Assembly: GCF_021173675.1 (NCBI RefSeq)
Contig: NZ_JAIHON010000001.1
Span: 62,001-126,000, forward strand
Length of the DNA stretch: 64,000 nt
Source: Streptomyces lincolnensis
Lineage (GTDB): Bacteria > Actinomycetota > Actinomycetes > Streptomycetales > Streptomycetaceae
Direction of reading: 5' to 3'
Below are positions 18,726-27,431 of this stretch, in pieces. Position numbers and translations under genes: made by a program. The notes under the pieces are model-generated. The model saw only the letters and a program-made list of their open reading frames with translations, ran no database searches and was not told the DNA's origin. How positions within the stretch are numbered: position 1 is the stretch's first letter; each line of letters begins with the position of its first letter.

Positions 18726-19491
18726 TCCTCAGGTCCGCCTCGATCCGGGCCACCGCCGCCAGCAGGGGCGGCAGCAGGTCGCGGCGGACCGACGCCACGG
18801 AGGTACGGCCGGCGTGCACCGCGATGTTCACGGCGGCCACCACCGCACCGCCCCGGTCCCGTACCGGGGCCGCCACCGACCGCAGCCCCTCCTCCAGTTC
18901 CTGGTCGACCAGGGCGTACCCCTGACGCCGTACGCGTGCCAGTTCCGCACGCAGCGCCGCGGGCGCGACGATCGTCCGCGCGGTCAGCGGGCGTAGCTCC
19001 AACGTGCCCAACCGGGCGTCGAGTTGGCCGTCCGGCAGATCGGCGAGCATGATCCTGCCGACGGAGGTGGCGTACGCCGGGAAGCGGGTGCCCACGGTGA
19101 TCGACGCCGACATGATGCGGCGGGTGGGCACGCGGGCCACGTACACGATGTCGTCGCCGTCCAGGACGCACAGGGACGACGACTCCTTGACCTCGGCGAC
19201 GAGTCGCTCCAGGTGCGGTTCGGCGATCTGCGGGAGTGTCAGGCCCGCGAGATAGGCGTAGCCGAGTTCCAGGACGCGCGGGGTGAGCCGGAACAGCCGG
19301 CCGTCGCAGTGGACGTAGCCCAGGTCGGCGAGGGTGAGCAGCAGTCGGCGGGCGGCGGCGCGGGTCAGGTCGCAGGCGCGGGCCACCTCGCTGAGCGTGC
19401 GCGCGGGGTGTTCGGCGTCGAAGGAGCGGATGACGGCGAGGCCGCGCTCGAAGGACCTCACGAAATGCGGCGCGCGGGCTTCCGGGTGCAT
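18640..19491 (-). CDS. IclR family regulator (PcaR/PobR-like)
   Basis: 283 aa. ATG at 19491 is chosen because AGGAG lies seven bases upstream; an ATG at 19526 would add 12 residues. The winged helix is N-terminal (VRSFERGLAVIRSFDAEHP, LSEVARACDLTRAAARRLLLTLADLGYV). The IclR effector domain follows (SSSLCVLDGDDIVYVARV, VGTRFPAYATSVGRIMLADL). IclR proteins of this type usually control aromatic catabolism, fitting the flanking demethylase genes and importer. The C-terminus runs about 30 residues past the usual end as a Ser/Pro/Arg-rich tail, antisense to vanB. It may have lost its original stop. Confidence 0.88.
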   Translation of the reverse strand: MHPEARAPHFVRSFERGLAVIRSFDAEHPARTLSEVARACDLTRAAARRLLLTLADLGYVHCDGRLFRLTPRVLELGYAYLAGLTLPQIAEPHLERLVAEVKESSSLCVLDGDDIVYVARVPTRRIMSASITVGTRFPAYATSVGRIMLADLPDGQLDARLGTLELRPLTARTIVAPAALRAELARVRRQGYALVDQELEEGLRSVAAPVRDRGGAVVAAVNIAVHAGRTSVASVRRDLLPPLLAAVARIEADLRITDPAPAASPGTGTHRSSSSPRPPAPRP

Positions 19492-19506
19492 CACGATCTC
19501 CTGACT

Positions 19507-19562
19507 GTCAACACTTCTGTCAGCCATACCTGTTGACCGAGTCGGACGGCCGGTTCTACGTT
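19507..19562 (+). promoter_or_regulatory. Candidate promoter with overlapping inverted repeat for the importer operon
   Basis: TTGACC (19533-19538) and TACGTT (19557-19562) are spaced 18 bp, as a -35/-10 pair. GTCAAC (19507-19512) and GTTGAC (19532-19537) form an inverted repeat that overlaps the -35 box and the start region of the IclR gene. Autoregulation plus control of the importer by IclR is plausible. Confidence 0.35.
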
Positions 19563-19639
19563 CCCTGAACACCAACTGAGCACTACTGTGCGGTGTGCGC
19601 ACAACCTGTCGGAACACCGTAGTCTGCACAGGAGGAGCC

Positions 19640-20611
19640 TTGCGTCGTCTGCTCGCCGGTCTTGTGGCCGGTTCTTTCCTTCTCACCACGGCGGCCTGTG
19701 GCTCGTCCGACGACTCGGGTTCGTCGGGCAAGGCGTCCTCCTCGGGCGGCGTCACCACGGTCAAGCTGGGGCTCATCCCCATCGTCGACGTGGCCCCGAT
19801 CCACCTCGGCCAGAAGCAGGGCATCTACGAGAAGCACGGCCTGAAGCTCACCATCTCCACCGCACAGGGCGGAGCGGCGATCGTGCCGGGTGTGGTCAGC
19901 GGGCAGTTCCAGTTCGGGTTCAGCAACGTGACCTCGCTGATGGTCGCCCAGTCGAACAACGTGCCGGTGAAGGCGGTCGTCAACGGCATCGCCTCAACGG
20001 GCGTGAAGGACAAGGACTTCGCCGCTCTGATGGTCAAGAAGGGCAGCCCGATCACGTCGCCCGAGCAGTTGGAGGGCAAGCGGGTCGCCGTCAACACCCT
20101 GAAGAACATCAACGAGACGGCGGTGCGCGAGTCGGTGCGCAAGGCGGGCGGTGACCCCGACAAGGTCAAGCTCATCGAACTCCCCTTCGACCAGATGCCC
20201 GCGGCCCTGGACCAGGGACAGATCGACGCCGCGTGCGTGGTCGAGCCGGCGACGGCCTCGATCCGCAGCCAGGGCGGCGTGGAGATCGCCTCGCCCCTGG
20301 TGGACATCGCCCCGGACCTCACCGTCGCGATGTACTTCACCTCCCAGCGGTACGCGCAGCAGAACCCGGAGGTGGTGAAGAAGTTCCAGGAGGCCACCGC
20401 GGAGTCCCTCGCCTACGCCGAGGCCCACCCCGACGAGGCCCGCGCGGTCGTCACCACCTACACCAAGATCCCGGCCGCGGTGCTGGAACAGGTCGTCCTG
20501 CCGAAGTGGCCGGCCGAGGCGAACCGCGCCTCCATCGAGGCGCTGATGAAGCTCGGCGAACAGGACGGCCTCTTCAAGACGACGCCGGACCTGGACAAGC
20601 TGCTGCCGTGA
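19640..20611 (+). CDS. ABC transporter substrate-binding lipoprotein, SsuA/NMT1 (THI5-like) type
   Basis: 323 aa. The TTG at 19640 is taken as the start because AGGAGG sits just before it; a GTG at 19595 is in frame but has no such site. A short basic N-terminus, a hydrophobic core and a lipobox (TTAAC) mark a lipoprotein. The body carries NMT1/SsuA features: VKLGLIPIVDVAPIHLGQKQ, GIYEKHGLKLT, GQFQFGFSNVTS, LEGKRVAVNT, ACVVEPAT. Such proteins bind sulfonates, nitrate, thiamine precursors or aromatic acids. Position next to the demethylase suggests an aromatic substrate, by inference. Confidence 0.9.
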   Translation: MRRLLAGLVAGSFLLTTAACGSSDDSGSSGKASSSGGVTTVKLGLIPIVDVAPIHLGQKQGIYEKHGLKLTISTAQGGAAIVPGVVSGQFQFGFSNVTSLMVAQSNNVPVKAVVNGIASTGVKDKDFAALMVKKGSPITSPEQLEGKRVAVNTLKNINETAVRESVRKAGGDPDKVKLIELPFDQMPAALDQGQIDAACVVEPATASIRSQGGVEIASPLVDIAPDLTVAMYFTSQRYAQQNPEVVKKFQEATAESLAYAEAHPDEARAVVTTYTKIPAAVLEQVVLPKWPAEANRASIEALMKLGEQDGLFKTTPDLDKLLP

Positions 20612-21381
20612 AGGGCCTGAACCTCGCACTCGGTGCCGCCGGGCTCGCGGCCTTCCTCCTCCTGGGCGAGGCGGTGCCGCGGCTCGGCCTGGTCAAGGAT
20701 GCCTACTTCCCGCCCACCAGCCGGATCGCCGGGGCGCTCGGCGACGAGCTCGCCGACTCCGCCTTCTGGACGGCGCTCGGCGACACGCTCACCGGCTGGG
20801 CGGTCGGACTGGCGGTGGCGGCCTGCGCGGGCGTGGTCGCCGGGGTCGTCATCTCGGTCGTGCCGTATCTGCGGGAGGCGACCGCCTCGACGATCGAGTT
20901 CCTGCGCCCGATCCCCTCGGTCGCGCTGATCCCGCTGGCGGTCCTGCTCTACGGCACCGAACTGCGCTCGGTGCTCCTGCTCGTGGTGTACGCCTCCTTC
21001 TGGCAGATCCTGATCCAGACCCTGTACGGCGTCCAGGACGTCGACCCGGTCGCCGAGGAGACCGCCCGCTCGTACGGCCTGGGCACCTGGGCGCGGATCC
21101 GGTACGTGCTGTGGCCGACCGCGCTCCCCTACGTCATGACGGGCCTCAGGCTGGCCGCGGCCGTCGCCCTGATCCTCACCATCACCGCCGAACTCGTCAT
21201 CGGGGCACCGGGGTTGGGCGCCCGGATCGCGGTGGCGCAGACCTCGCAGGCGGTGCCGGACATGTACGCGTTGATCGTGGTGACCGGAGTGCTGGGCCTG
21301 CTGATCAACGTGGGCGCGCGGTCGGTGGAGCGCCGGGCGCTGGCCTGGCACCAGTCGGTGCGCGGGGAGGTGGCGGTGTGA
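20608..21381 (+). CDS. ABC transporter permease, SsuC type (first)
   Basis: 257 aa. GTG overlaps the binding-protein stop (GTGA). It has about six membrane helices and an EAA-type loop (AEETARSYGLGTWARIRYVLWPTALPYV) near residue 150. It is a paralogue of the next gene, so the channel is a heterodimer rather than the usual SsuC homodimer. Confidence 0.9.
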   Translation: MKGLNLALGAAGLAAFLLLGEAVPRLGLVKDAYFPPTSRIAGALGDELADSAFWTALGDTLTGWAVGLAVAACAGVVAGVVISVVPYLREATASTIEFLRPIPSVALIPLAVLLYGTELRSVLLLVVYASFWQILIQTLYGVQDVDPVAEETARSYGLGTWARIRYVLWPTALPYVMTGLRLAAAVALILTITAELVIGAPGLGARIAVAQTSQAVPDMYALIVVTGVLGLLINVGARSVERRALAWHQSVRGEVAV

Positions 21382-22157
21382 GGCGCTTCCTGCTCCGGCT
21401 GGTGTTCGTTCTCACGCTGCCCGCGATCCTGCTCGCCGTCTGGTGGGCGGCGTCCGACAGCAGCACGGACGTGTACTGGCCGCCCCTGCGCACCATCCTG
21501 AAGACCTTCCCGGACGTCTGGACCGTCGAGCGGCTGCGCACGGACGCCGTGCCCAGCATCCTCAGGCTGTCGGCCGGCTACGCGACGGCGGCCCTCGTCG
21601 GCGTCGCCCTCGGCACCGTCATCGGCTCCTACCGGCGGGTGCGGGCGGTGTGCGAGCCGGTCCTGGAGTTCCTGCGGGCCGTGCCGCCGCCGGTACTGGT
21701 CCCGGTCATCATGCTGTTCGCGGGCATCGGCCACACCATGAAGATCCTCGTGATCGCGATCGGCTGTGTCTGGCCGATCCTGCTCAACACCGTCGAGGGC
21801 GTGCGCGCCGTGGACTCCGTGATGGCGGAGACGGCCCGCTCCTACGGCGTCACGGGCCTCGCCCGGCTGCGGCACGTGGTGCTGCCCTCGGCGAGCCCGC
21901 AGATCTTCGCGGGACTGCGCCAGGCGCTGTCCATCGGCATCATCCTCATGGTCATCAGCGAGATGTTCGCGGCCAGCAACGGACTGGGCTTCACCGTCGT
22001 CCAGTTCCAGCGCGGATTCGCGATCCCCGACATGTGGACCGGCATCCTGGTCCTGGGCCTGCTGGGCTTCCTCCTCTCCGTCGTGTTCCAGCTCGTCGAG
22101 CGGCGGGTGCTCGGCTGGTACCACGGTCTGCGCGCGACCACCCGGCGGTCCCGGTGA
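21378..22157 (+). CDS. ABC transporter permease, SsuC type (second)
   Basis: 259 aa. GTG at 21378 overlaps the previous stop. The helices and EAA loop (AETARSYGVTGLARLRHVVLPSASPQI) match the SsuC family. Together with the 20608 product it forms the channel. Confidence 0.9.
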   Translation: MRRFLLRLVFVLTLPAILLAVWWAASDSSTDVYWPPLRTILKTFPDVWTVERLRTDAVPSILRLSAGYATAALVGVALGTVIGSYRRVRAVCEPVLEFLRAVPPPVLVPVIMLFAGIGHTMKILVIAIGCVWPILLNTVEGVRAVDSVMAETARSYGVTGLARLRHVVLPSASPQIFAGLRQALSIGIILMVISEMFAASNGLGFTVVQFQRGFAIPDMWTGILVLGLLGFLLSVVFQLVERRVLGWYHGLRATTRRSR

Positions 22158-22999
22158 CCTTCGTGAAAGGGCAGGGCATGCTCGACGTACGCGGCCTGAA
22201 GAAGGTCTACGAGGGTTCCGGACGGCGGGTGGAGGCGGTGCGCGACCTCACCTTCACCGTCGACGCGGGCGAACTCGTCTGTCTGGTCGGCCCGTCGGGC
22301 TGCGGCAAGACGACCCTGCTGAAGTGCATGGGCGGCCTGCTCACCCCGACGGCCGGCGAAGTGCTCCTCCAGGGCGAGCGGGTCACCGGGCCACCGCCCG
22401 GGATGGCCTTCGTCTTCCAGGAGTACGGCCGCAGCCTGTTCCCCTGGATGCGGGTCGGCGAGAACGTCGAACTCCCGCTGAAGCAGAAGGGGCTGAGCAG
22501 GTCCCGGCGCCGGGAACTGGTGGCCGACGCGCTGCGCTCGGTCGGGCTCGCGGACGCGGCCGGGGCGTATCCCTGGCAGCTGTCCGGCGGCATGCAGCAA
22601 CGGGTCGCCATCGCCCGCGCACTGGCCTACGAGCCCCAGGTCCTGCTGATGGACGAGCCGTTCGCGGCGGTCGACGCACAGACCCGCGCCGATCTGGAGG
22701 ACCTGGTGCGGGGGCTGTGGCGGGAGCGCGGGATCACGATCCTCTTCGTCACCCACGACATCGACGAGGCCGTCTACCTCGGCGAGCGGGTGGTCGTGCT
22801 GTCCGCCTCCCCCACGGTCGTGCAGGAGCAGCTCAAGGTCGATCTGCCGGACGACCGCGACCAGTTGCACACCCGCGTGGCCCCCCGCTTCGCCGAACTG
22901 CGCACCCACGTGTACGAGCAGATCCAGGCGGCCAAGCGTGGAACGCCCCGGGACGCGCCCGAGGACGCCGTCAAGACGGACGCGCCGCCACCTGCCTGA
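22154..22999 (+). CDS. ABC transporter ATPase, SsuB/TauB type
   Basis: 281 aa from GTG at 22154 (GTGA overlap with the permease); ATG at 22178 is a possible shorter start. Walker A is GPSGCGKT (46-53). The Q-loop is FQEYGRSLFPW, the signature LSGGMQQRVAIARAL, Walker B VLLMDEPF, and the switch His is in FVTHDIDEAV. It powers the importer encoded just upstream, unlike the two sugar importers in this window, which have no ATPase of their own. Confidence 0.93.
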   Translation: MTFVKGQGMLDVRGLKKVYEGSGRRVEAVRDLTFTVDAGELVCLVGPSGCGKTTLLKCMGGLLTPTAGEVLLQGERVTGPPPGMAFVFQEYGRSLFPWMRVGENVELPLKQKGLSRSRRRELVADALRSVGLADAAGAYPWQLSGGMQQRVAIARALAYEPQVLLMDEPFAAVDAQTRADLEDLVRGLWRERGITILFVTHDIDEAVYLGERVVVLSASPTVVQEQLKVDLPDDRDQLHTRVAPRFAELRTHVYEQIQAAKRGTPRDAPEDAVKTDAPPPA

Positions 23000-23017
23000 A
23001 CTCCGGATCGGCTCGGC

Positions 23018-23713
23018 CTACTTGGCGGCCCACAGACCGCGGACATGGCCCAGGTGCCGGGTCATGACCGCGTGGACGGCCTGTTCGTCGCGGTCCAGCA
23101 GGGCGTCGAGGAGTTCGAGGTGCTCCTCTGCGGAGGACAGCAGGCGGCCCGCCTCCAGCAGTGCCGTCAGGCCGTAGAGACGGGACCGCTTGCGCAGGTC
23201 GCCCACCACCTCGACGAGATGGGCGTTGCCGGCCAGCGCGAGCAGGCCGAGGTGGAAGCGGGTGTCGGCCTCGACGTAGGCGATGAGGTCGCCCGCCGCG
23301 GCCGCCCCGACGATCTCCCGGGCGGCCGGGCGCAGCGCCTCCAGCGAGACCGGGTCGGCGGTCGCGGCCAGCCGCACCACCGTGGGGATCTCGATGAGCG
23401 CCCGGATCTGCGTGTACTCGTCCAACTGCTTCTCGGAGACCGCGGTGACCCGGAAGCCCTTGTTGGGGACGGTGTCGACCAGGCCCTCCTTGGCCAGGTC
23501 CAGCATGGCCTCGCGCACCGGGGTCGCCGAGACGCCGAAGCGGGCGGCGAGCGTCGGCGCGGAGTACACCTCGCCCGGCAGCAGCTCACCGGCGATCAGC
23601 GCGGCCCGCAGGGCGTCGGCCACCCGCTCCCGGTAGCTGCGCTTCTGGCCGCCCAGCGTGGGCAGGGCCGGGGCAGCGGCGGCAGGCGGGGCGCTGGTGC
23701 GCTGGGCGGCCAT
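23018..23713 (-). CDS. GntR family regulator, FCD subfamily
   Basis: 231 aa. The winged helix is at residues about 25-95 (RERVADALRAALIAGELLPGEVY, LAARFGVSATPVREAMLDLAKEGLV). It is followed by an all-helical FCD effector domain with metal-binding-type residues (EADTRFHLGLLALAGN, HLELLDALLDRD). It lies 53 bp after the hydroxyproline epimerase gene in the same direction and most likely controls that operon. The ligand would be hydroxyproline or an intermediate. Confidence 0.88.
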   Translation of the reverse strand: MAAQRTSAPPAAAAPALPTLGGQKRSYRERVADALRAALIAGELLPGEVYSAPTLAARFGVSATPVREAMLDLAKEGLVDTVPNKGFRVTAVSEKQLDEYTQIRALIEIPTVVRLAATADPVSLEALRPAAREIVGAAAAGDLIAYVEADTRFHLGLLALAGNAHLVEVVGDLRKRSRLYGLTALLEAGRLLSSAEEHLELLDALLDRDEQAVHAVMTRHLGHVRGLWAAK

Positions 23714-23766
23714 GGAGGTCTCCTAGAGGTGCAATGTCACGCGGTACCGCTCATTATCCTCGCCGC

Positions 23767-24768
23767 CTACAACACGAACCCGGCCGGGAACGGGTCGGAG
23801 GGGTCCAGCAGGTACTGGGCCGTGCCGGTGATCCAGGCCCGGCCGGTGAAGCTGGGCAGGACCGCGGGACGGCCCGCGACCTCGGTGGTCCCGAGGAGCC
23901 GGCCGGTGAACCGCGTGCCGATGAAGGACTCGTTGACGAACTCGGTGTGCAGGGGGAGTTCGCCGCGCGCGTGCAGCTGCGCCATGCGGGCGCTGGTACC
24001 GGTGCCGCAGGGCGAGCGGTCGAACCAGCCGGGGTGGATCGCCATCGCGTGCCGGGAGTGGCGGGCGGTGGCGCCGGGCGCGATCAGATGGACGTGGTGG
24101 CAGCCGCGGATGGAGGGGTCCTCCGGGTGGACGGGCTCGTCCTCGGTGTTGATCGCCTCCATGAGGGACAGGCCCGCCTTGAGGATGTCGTCCTTGCGGG
24201 AGCGGTCGAAGGGCAGCCCGAACTCCTCCAGCGGCAGGATGGCGTAGAAGTTGCCGCCGTAGGCCAGGTCGTAGGTGACCGTGCGGCCGTCGGCGAGGAC
24301 GGCCTTGCGGTCGAGGCCCACGGAGAAGGACGGGACGTTCCGGAGGGTGACCGCCTTGGCCGCGCCGTCCTCGACCTCCACTTCCGCGACGACCGGGCCG
24401 GCCGGGGTGTCGAGCCGGATGGTGGTGACCGGTTCGACGACCTCGACCATGCCGGTCTCCACCAGGACCGTGGCCACGCCGATCGTGCCGTGCCCGCACA
24501 TCGGGAGATAGCCGGAGACCTCGATGTATACGACACCCCAGTCGCAGTCGGGCCGGGTCGGCGGCTGGAGGATCGCGCCGCTCATCGCGGAATGCCCGCG
24601 CGGCTCGTTCATCAGGAACTGCTTGATGTCGTCGCGGTGCTCACGGAAGTACAGGCGCCGCTCGTTCATCGTCGCGCCGGGGATCGTGCCGATGCCGCCG
24701 GTGATCACGCGGGTGGGCATGCCCTCGGTGTGCGAGTTGACGGCGTGCAGGACGAGTTTGCTGCGCAC
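23767..24768 (-). CDS. 4-hydroxyproline 2-epimerase (proline racemase family)
   Basis: 333 aa. It has both catalytic cysteines of the family, C91 in MCGHGTIG and C254 in SPCGTGTSAR, which separates it from the dehydratase members that lack one of them. Reaction: trans-4-hydroxy-L-proline to cis-4-hydroxy-D-proline, in the cytoplasm. It lies 11 bp after the deaminase gene. The neighbouring D-hydroxyproline dehydrogenase and deaminase genes support epimerase over a plain proline racemase. Confidence 0.9.
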   Translation of the reverse strand: MRSKLVLHAVNSHTEGMPTRVITGGIGTIPGATMNERRLYFREHRDDIKQFLMNEPRGHSAMSGAILQPPTRPDCDWGVVYIEVSGYLPMCGHGTIGVATVLVETGMVEVVEPVTTIRLDTPAGPVVAEVEVEDGAAKAVTLRNVPSFSVGLDRKAVLADGRTVTYDLAYGGNFYAILPLEEFGLPFDRSRKDDILKAGLSLMEAINTEDEPVHPEDPSIRGCHHVHLIAPGATARHSRHAMAIHPGWFDRSPCGTGTSARMAQLHARGELPLHTEFVNESFIGTRFTGRLLGTTEVAGRPAVLPSFTGRAWITGTAQYLLDPSDPFPAGFVL

Positions 24769-24779
24769 GGTCCTCCTCC

Positions 24780-25727
24780 CTAGGCCAGTCCGGCCGCTAC
24801 GGCCTGTTCGGTGGCCGAGCGGACCGCGGTCTCCTGCTCCGGCAGCAGCGGCACCCGCGGCGGGCGGCAGCCTCCACCATGACGGCCGACGATGTCCATG
24901 GAGACCTTGATGGCCTGCACGAACTCGACCTTGGAGTCCCAGCGCAGCAGCGGGTGCAGCTGCTCGTACAGCTTCTTCGCCGTGCCCAGGTCACCGGCGA
25001 CGGCCGCCCGGTACAGCTCGACGCAGGACCTCGGCAGGGCGTTCGGGTAACCCGCCACCCAGCCCTTGGCACCCGCGATGGCCAGCTCCAGCAGGACATC
25101 GTCGGCGCCGATCAACAGGTCCAGTTCCGGGGCGAGTTCGGCGAGCCGGTAGGCGCGGCGGACATCGCCGGAGAACTCCTTCACGCCCTGGATCCAGCCC
25201 TCGCCGTGCAGCCGGGCGAGGAGTTCCGGGACCAGGTCGACCTTGGTGTCGATGGGGTTGTTGTACGCGACGACCGGCAGGCCCGCCCGGGCCACCTCGG
25301 CGTAGTGGGCCAGGACCGAACGCTCGTCGGCACGGTAGGCGTTGGGCGGGAGCAGCATCACCGAGGCGCAGCCGGCGTCCCGGGCCTGCTCGGCCCAGCG
25401 GCGGGCCTCCGCGGAGCCGTAGGCGGCGACGCCGGGCATCACCCGCTCACCGCCGATGGCGGCCACGGCCGTCTCGACCACCTTGGCGCGCTCCTCGGAG
25501 GTGAGCACCTGGTACTCGCCGAGCGAGCCGTTCGGCACGACGCCGTCGCAGCCGTTGTCGACCAGCCAGGCGCAGTGCTCGGCGTACCGGTCGAAGTTCA
25601 CGCTCAGGTCGTCGTTCAGCGGGAGCGCGGTGGCGACGAGGACGCCGCGCCAGGGGCGGTGCTCGGTGGCGGTCATATCGGGTCGCATCCCATCTGTGAC
25701 GTGTGACATTTCATCGGTGGAGTTCAT
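24780..25727 (-). CDS. DapA-family 1-pyrroline-4-hydroxy-2-carboxylate deaminase
   Basis: 315 aa. ATG at 25727 overlaps the stop of the oxidoreductase gene (ATGA); ATGs about 13 and 17 codons further in could also serve. The TIM-barrel class I aldolase fold shows Schiff-base lysine K183 (VKEFSG) and Y155 (VVAYNNP), plus GSLGEYQVLTSEER in place of the common GTTGE. In hydroxyproline degradation this enzyme converts the dehydrogenase product to alpha-ketoglutarate semialdehyde. A generic dihydrodipicolinate synthase-like lyase is the fallback reading. Confidence 0.85.
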   Translation of the reverse strand: MNSTDEMSHVTDGMRPDMTATEHRPWRGVLVATALPLNDDLSVNFDRYAEHCAWLVDNGCDGVVPNGSLGEYQVLTSEERAKVVETAVAAIGGERVMPGVAAYGSAEARRWAEQARDAGCASVMLLPPNAYRADERSVLAHYAEVARAGLPVVAYNNPIDTKVDLVPELLARLHGEGWIQGVKEFSGDVRRAYRLAELAPELDLLIGADDVLLELAIAGAKGWVAGYPNALPRSCVELYRAAVAGDLGTAKKLYEQLHPLLRWDSKVEFVQAIKVSMDIVGRHGGGCRPPRVPLLPEQETAVRSATEQAVAAGLA

Positions 25728-27139
25728 ACGGTGTCGTCCTCCCCCGCCCGGGCCAGCACACCGAGGGGTACGGGCCGGGCGAACGGCCGCCGGGACGCGG
25801 TGGACCCGCATCCGGTGAGCCCGGCGACCGCGGGTGCGCACATTCGCCCCTGGCACCAGCCCATCCCGGCCCTGGTCAGCAGCTTGACGGTGCGCAGGTC
25901 GCCGGCGCCCAGGTCGGCGACGGCCGCGCGGATCTCTCCCCCGGTGACCTCCTCGCAGCGGCAGACGACGGTGTCGTCGGTGATCTGCTCGGTCCAGTGC
26001 GCGGGCGGCGCGTAGACGTCGTCGAGCGCGGCGAAGAAGGCCCGGAGCCGGGTACGGGTCCTCCCGGCCGCCGCCCACGCGTTCGGGTCGGGCTCGGTGC
26101 CGTGCAGGCGCGCCGCGGCCGAGTGGCCCGCGATGTGCCCCTCGGCCAGGGCGAGGGCGGCGCCGCCGATGCCGGTGCTCTCGCCTGCCGCCCAGACGCC
26201 GGGCACGTCGGTGCGTTGTTCCTCGTCGGCGTGGACGTTCGGCCCGTCGAGGCGGCAGCCGAGGGTTTCGGCGAGGTCGGTGTGCGGGAGCATGCCGTGG
26301 CCGACGGCCAGGGTGTCGCACGCGATGCGGCGCCCGGTGCCGGGCCGGACCCGGCCGTCGGGGTCGAGCGCGGCGACGGTCACCGCCTCCAGCCGTTCGG
26401 CCCCGTGGGCCTCGATCACGGTGTGCCCGGACAGGAGCCGGACGCGGTGGCGCAGCAGCCCGGCCGCGTACCGGGCGCCTTCGGCGACCTTGCCGGGCTC
26501 GACCGCCAGCGCGCGGGTGCGCCGTACGAACGACTTCGGGGCCGCGGACTCCACGAGGGCCGCCACCTCGACTCCGGCGGCGGCCAGTCCGCTCGCCACA
26601 GGGAGCAGCAGCGGCCCGGTCCCGGCGACGACGGCGGTGCGTCCGGAGACCGTGAGGGTGCCCTTGAGCATGGCCTGGGCGCCGCCGGCGGTGACGACGC
26701 CGGGGAGGGTCCAGCCGGGGAAGGGCAGCACCTTCTCGTAGCCGCCGGTGGCGAGGAGCACGGCGTCGGCGCGTACCTCGGCCGGGTCCTGCTGCTCGGG
26801 TCCGAGCAGGGTGTGCACGGTGAAGCCGGGGTGTGCGCCGACTCCCGGCCGCCGTTCCACGCACCACACGTGATGGTCGGTCAGGTGCCGTACGAGACCC
26901 GCCCGGACGTGTGTGCGCAGGCCGTCCCTCAGTCGCTCCCAGGTCCGCCACTGGTGGTGCAGGGCCTCCGGGCGGCGGGCGCGCAGCTCGGCCGCGGGCT
27001 GCCGGTAGAACTGTCCGCCGGCCTCCGGGGCCGCGTCGACGAGCGTGACCCGTACGCCGTGGGACGCGGCGGCGACGGTCGCGGCGAGTCCTGCGGGGCC
27101 CGCGCCGATCACCGCGAGGTGCGGTCGTTCAGTCGTCAT
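25724..27139 (-). CDS. FAD-dependent D-hydroxyproline dehydrogenase, large FAD/[2Fe-2S] subunit (HcnB/LhpB-like)
   Basis: 471 aa. An FAD Rossmann motif lies at the N-terminus (VIGAGPAGLAA) and a second NAD/FAD motif near the middle (AVVAGTGPLLLPVA). The C-terminal BFD-like domain carries CRCEEVTGGEI and later GWCQGRMC, four cysteines for a [2Fe-2S] cluster. With the 100-aa ferredoxin-like protein and the DadA-like protein upstream it forms the heteromeric dehydrogenase known from hydrogen cyanide synthase-like and hydroxyproline oxidase complexes. Its start overlaps the ferredoxin gene by 11 bp. Confidence 0.87.
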   Translation of the reverse strand: MTTERPHLAVIGAGPAGLAATVAAASHGVRVTLVDAAPEAGGQFYRQPAAELRARRPEALHHQWRTWERLRDGLRTHVRAGLVRHLTDHHVWCVERRPGVGAHPGFTVHTLLGPEQQDPAEVRADAVLLATGGYEKVLPFPGWTLPGVVTAGGAQAMLKGTLTVSGRTAVVAGTGPLLLPVASGLAAAGVEVAALVESAAPKSFVRRTRALAVEPGKVAEGARYAAGLLRHRVRLLSGHTVIEAHGAERLEAVTVAALDPDGRVRPGTGRRIACDTLAVGHGMLPHTDLAETLGCRLDGPNVHADEEQRTDVPGVWAAGESTGIGGAALALAEGHIAGHSAAARLHGTEPDPNAWAAAGRTRTRLRAFFAALDDVYAPPAHWTEQITDDTVVCRCEEVTGGEIRAAVADLGAGDLRTVKLLTRAGMGWCQGRMCAPAVAGLTGCGSTASRRPFARPVPLGVLARAGEDDTV

Positions 27140-27431
27140 GGCCCGTCCCCTCCTGCGTGCGGATCGCGTCGCCCGGGTTCAGGGGCACCAGGCAGGCGCG
27201 CTGGTTCGGGCGGCCGTTGACGGTGACCAGGCAGTCGAAGCACACGCCGATGCCACAGAAGATCCCGCGCGGTCGGCCCGCGCCCCGTGTGGTGCGCCAG
27301 GAGGTGATCCCGGCGGCCCAGAGCGCGGCGGCGACGGTCTGGCCGGGCAGGGCCGGGACCTCGCGGCCGTCGAGGGTGACCGTGAAGGCCGGGCCCGGCT
27401 GGGCGTCGGCCAGGTCCAGGGGGGAACTCAT
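27129..27431 (-). CDS. Small [2Fe-2S] subunit of D-hydroxyproline dehydrogenase (HcnA-like)
   Basis: 100 aa. Ferredoxin-type cluster ligands are C59, C64, C67 and C80 (GIFCGIGVCFDC...RAC). The short length and TVTLDGREVPALPGQTVAAAL start match HcnA/SoxA-type small subunits. It is overlapped at both ends by the two flavoprotein subunit genes, which supports one three-subunit complex. Confidence 0.88.
   Translation of the reverse strand: MSSPLDLADAQPGPAFTVTLDGREVPALPGQTVAAALWAAGITSWRTTRGAGRPRGIFCGIGVCFDCLVTVNGRPNQRACLVPLNPGDAIRTQEGTGHDD

Noticed and set aside
25728..26951. Long extension upstream of the DapA-like deaminase
   Set aside because: It overlaps the oxidoreductase gene and is Arg/Pro-rich without domains; the real start is the overlapping ATG at 25727.
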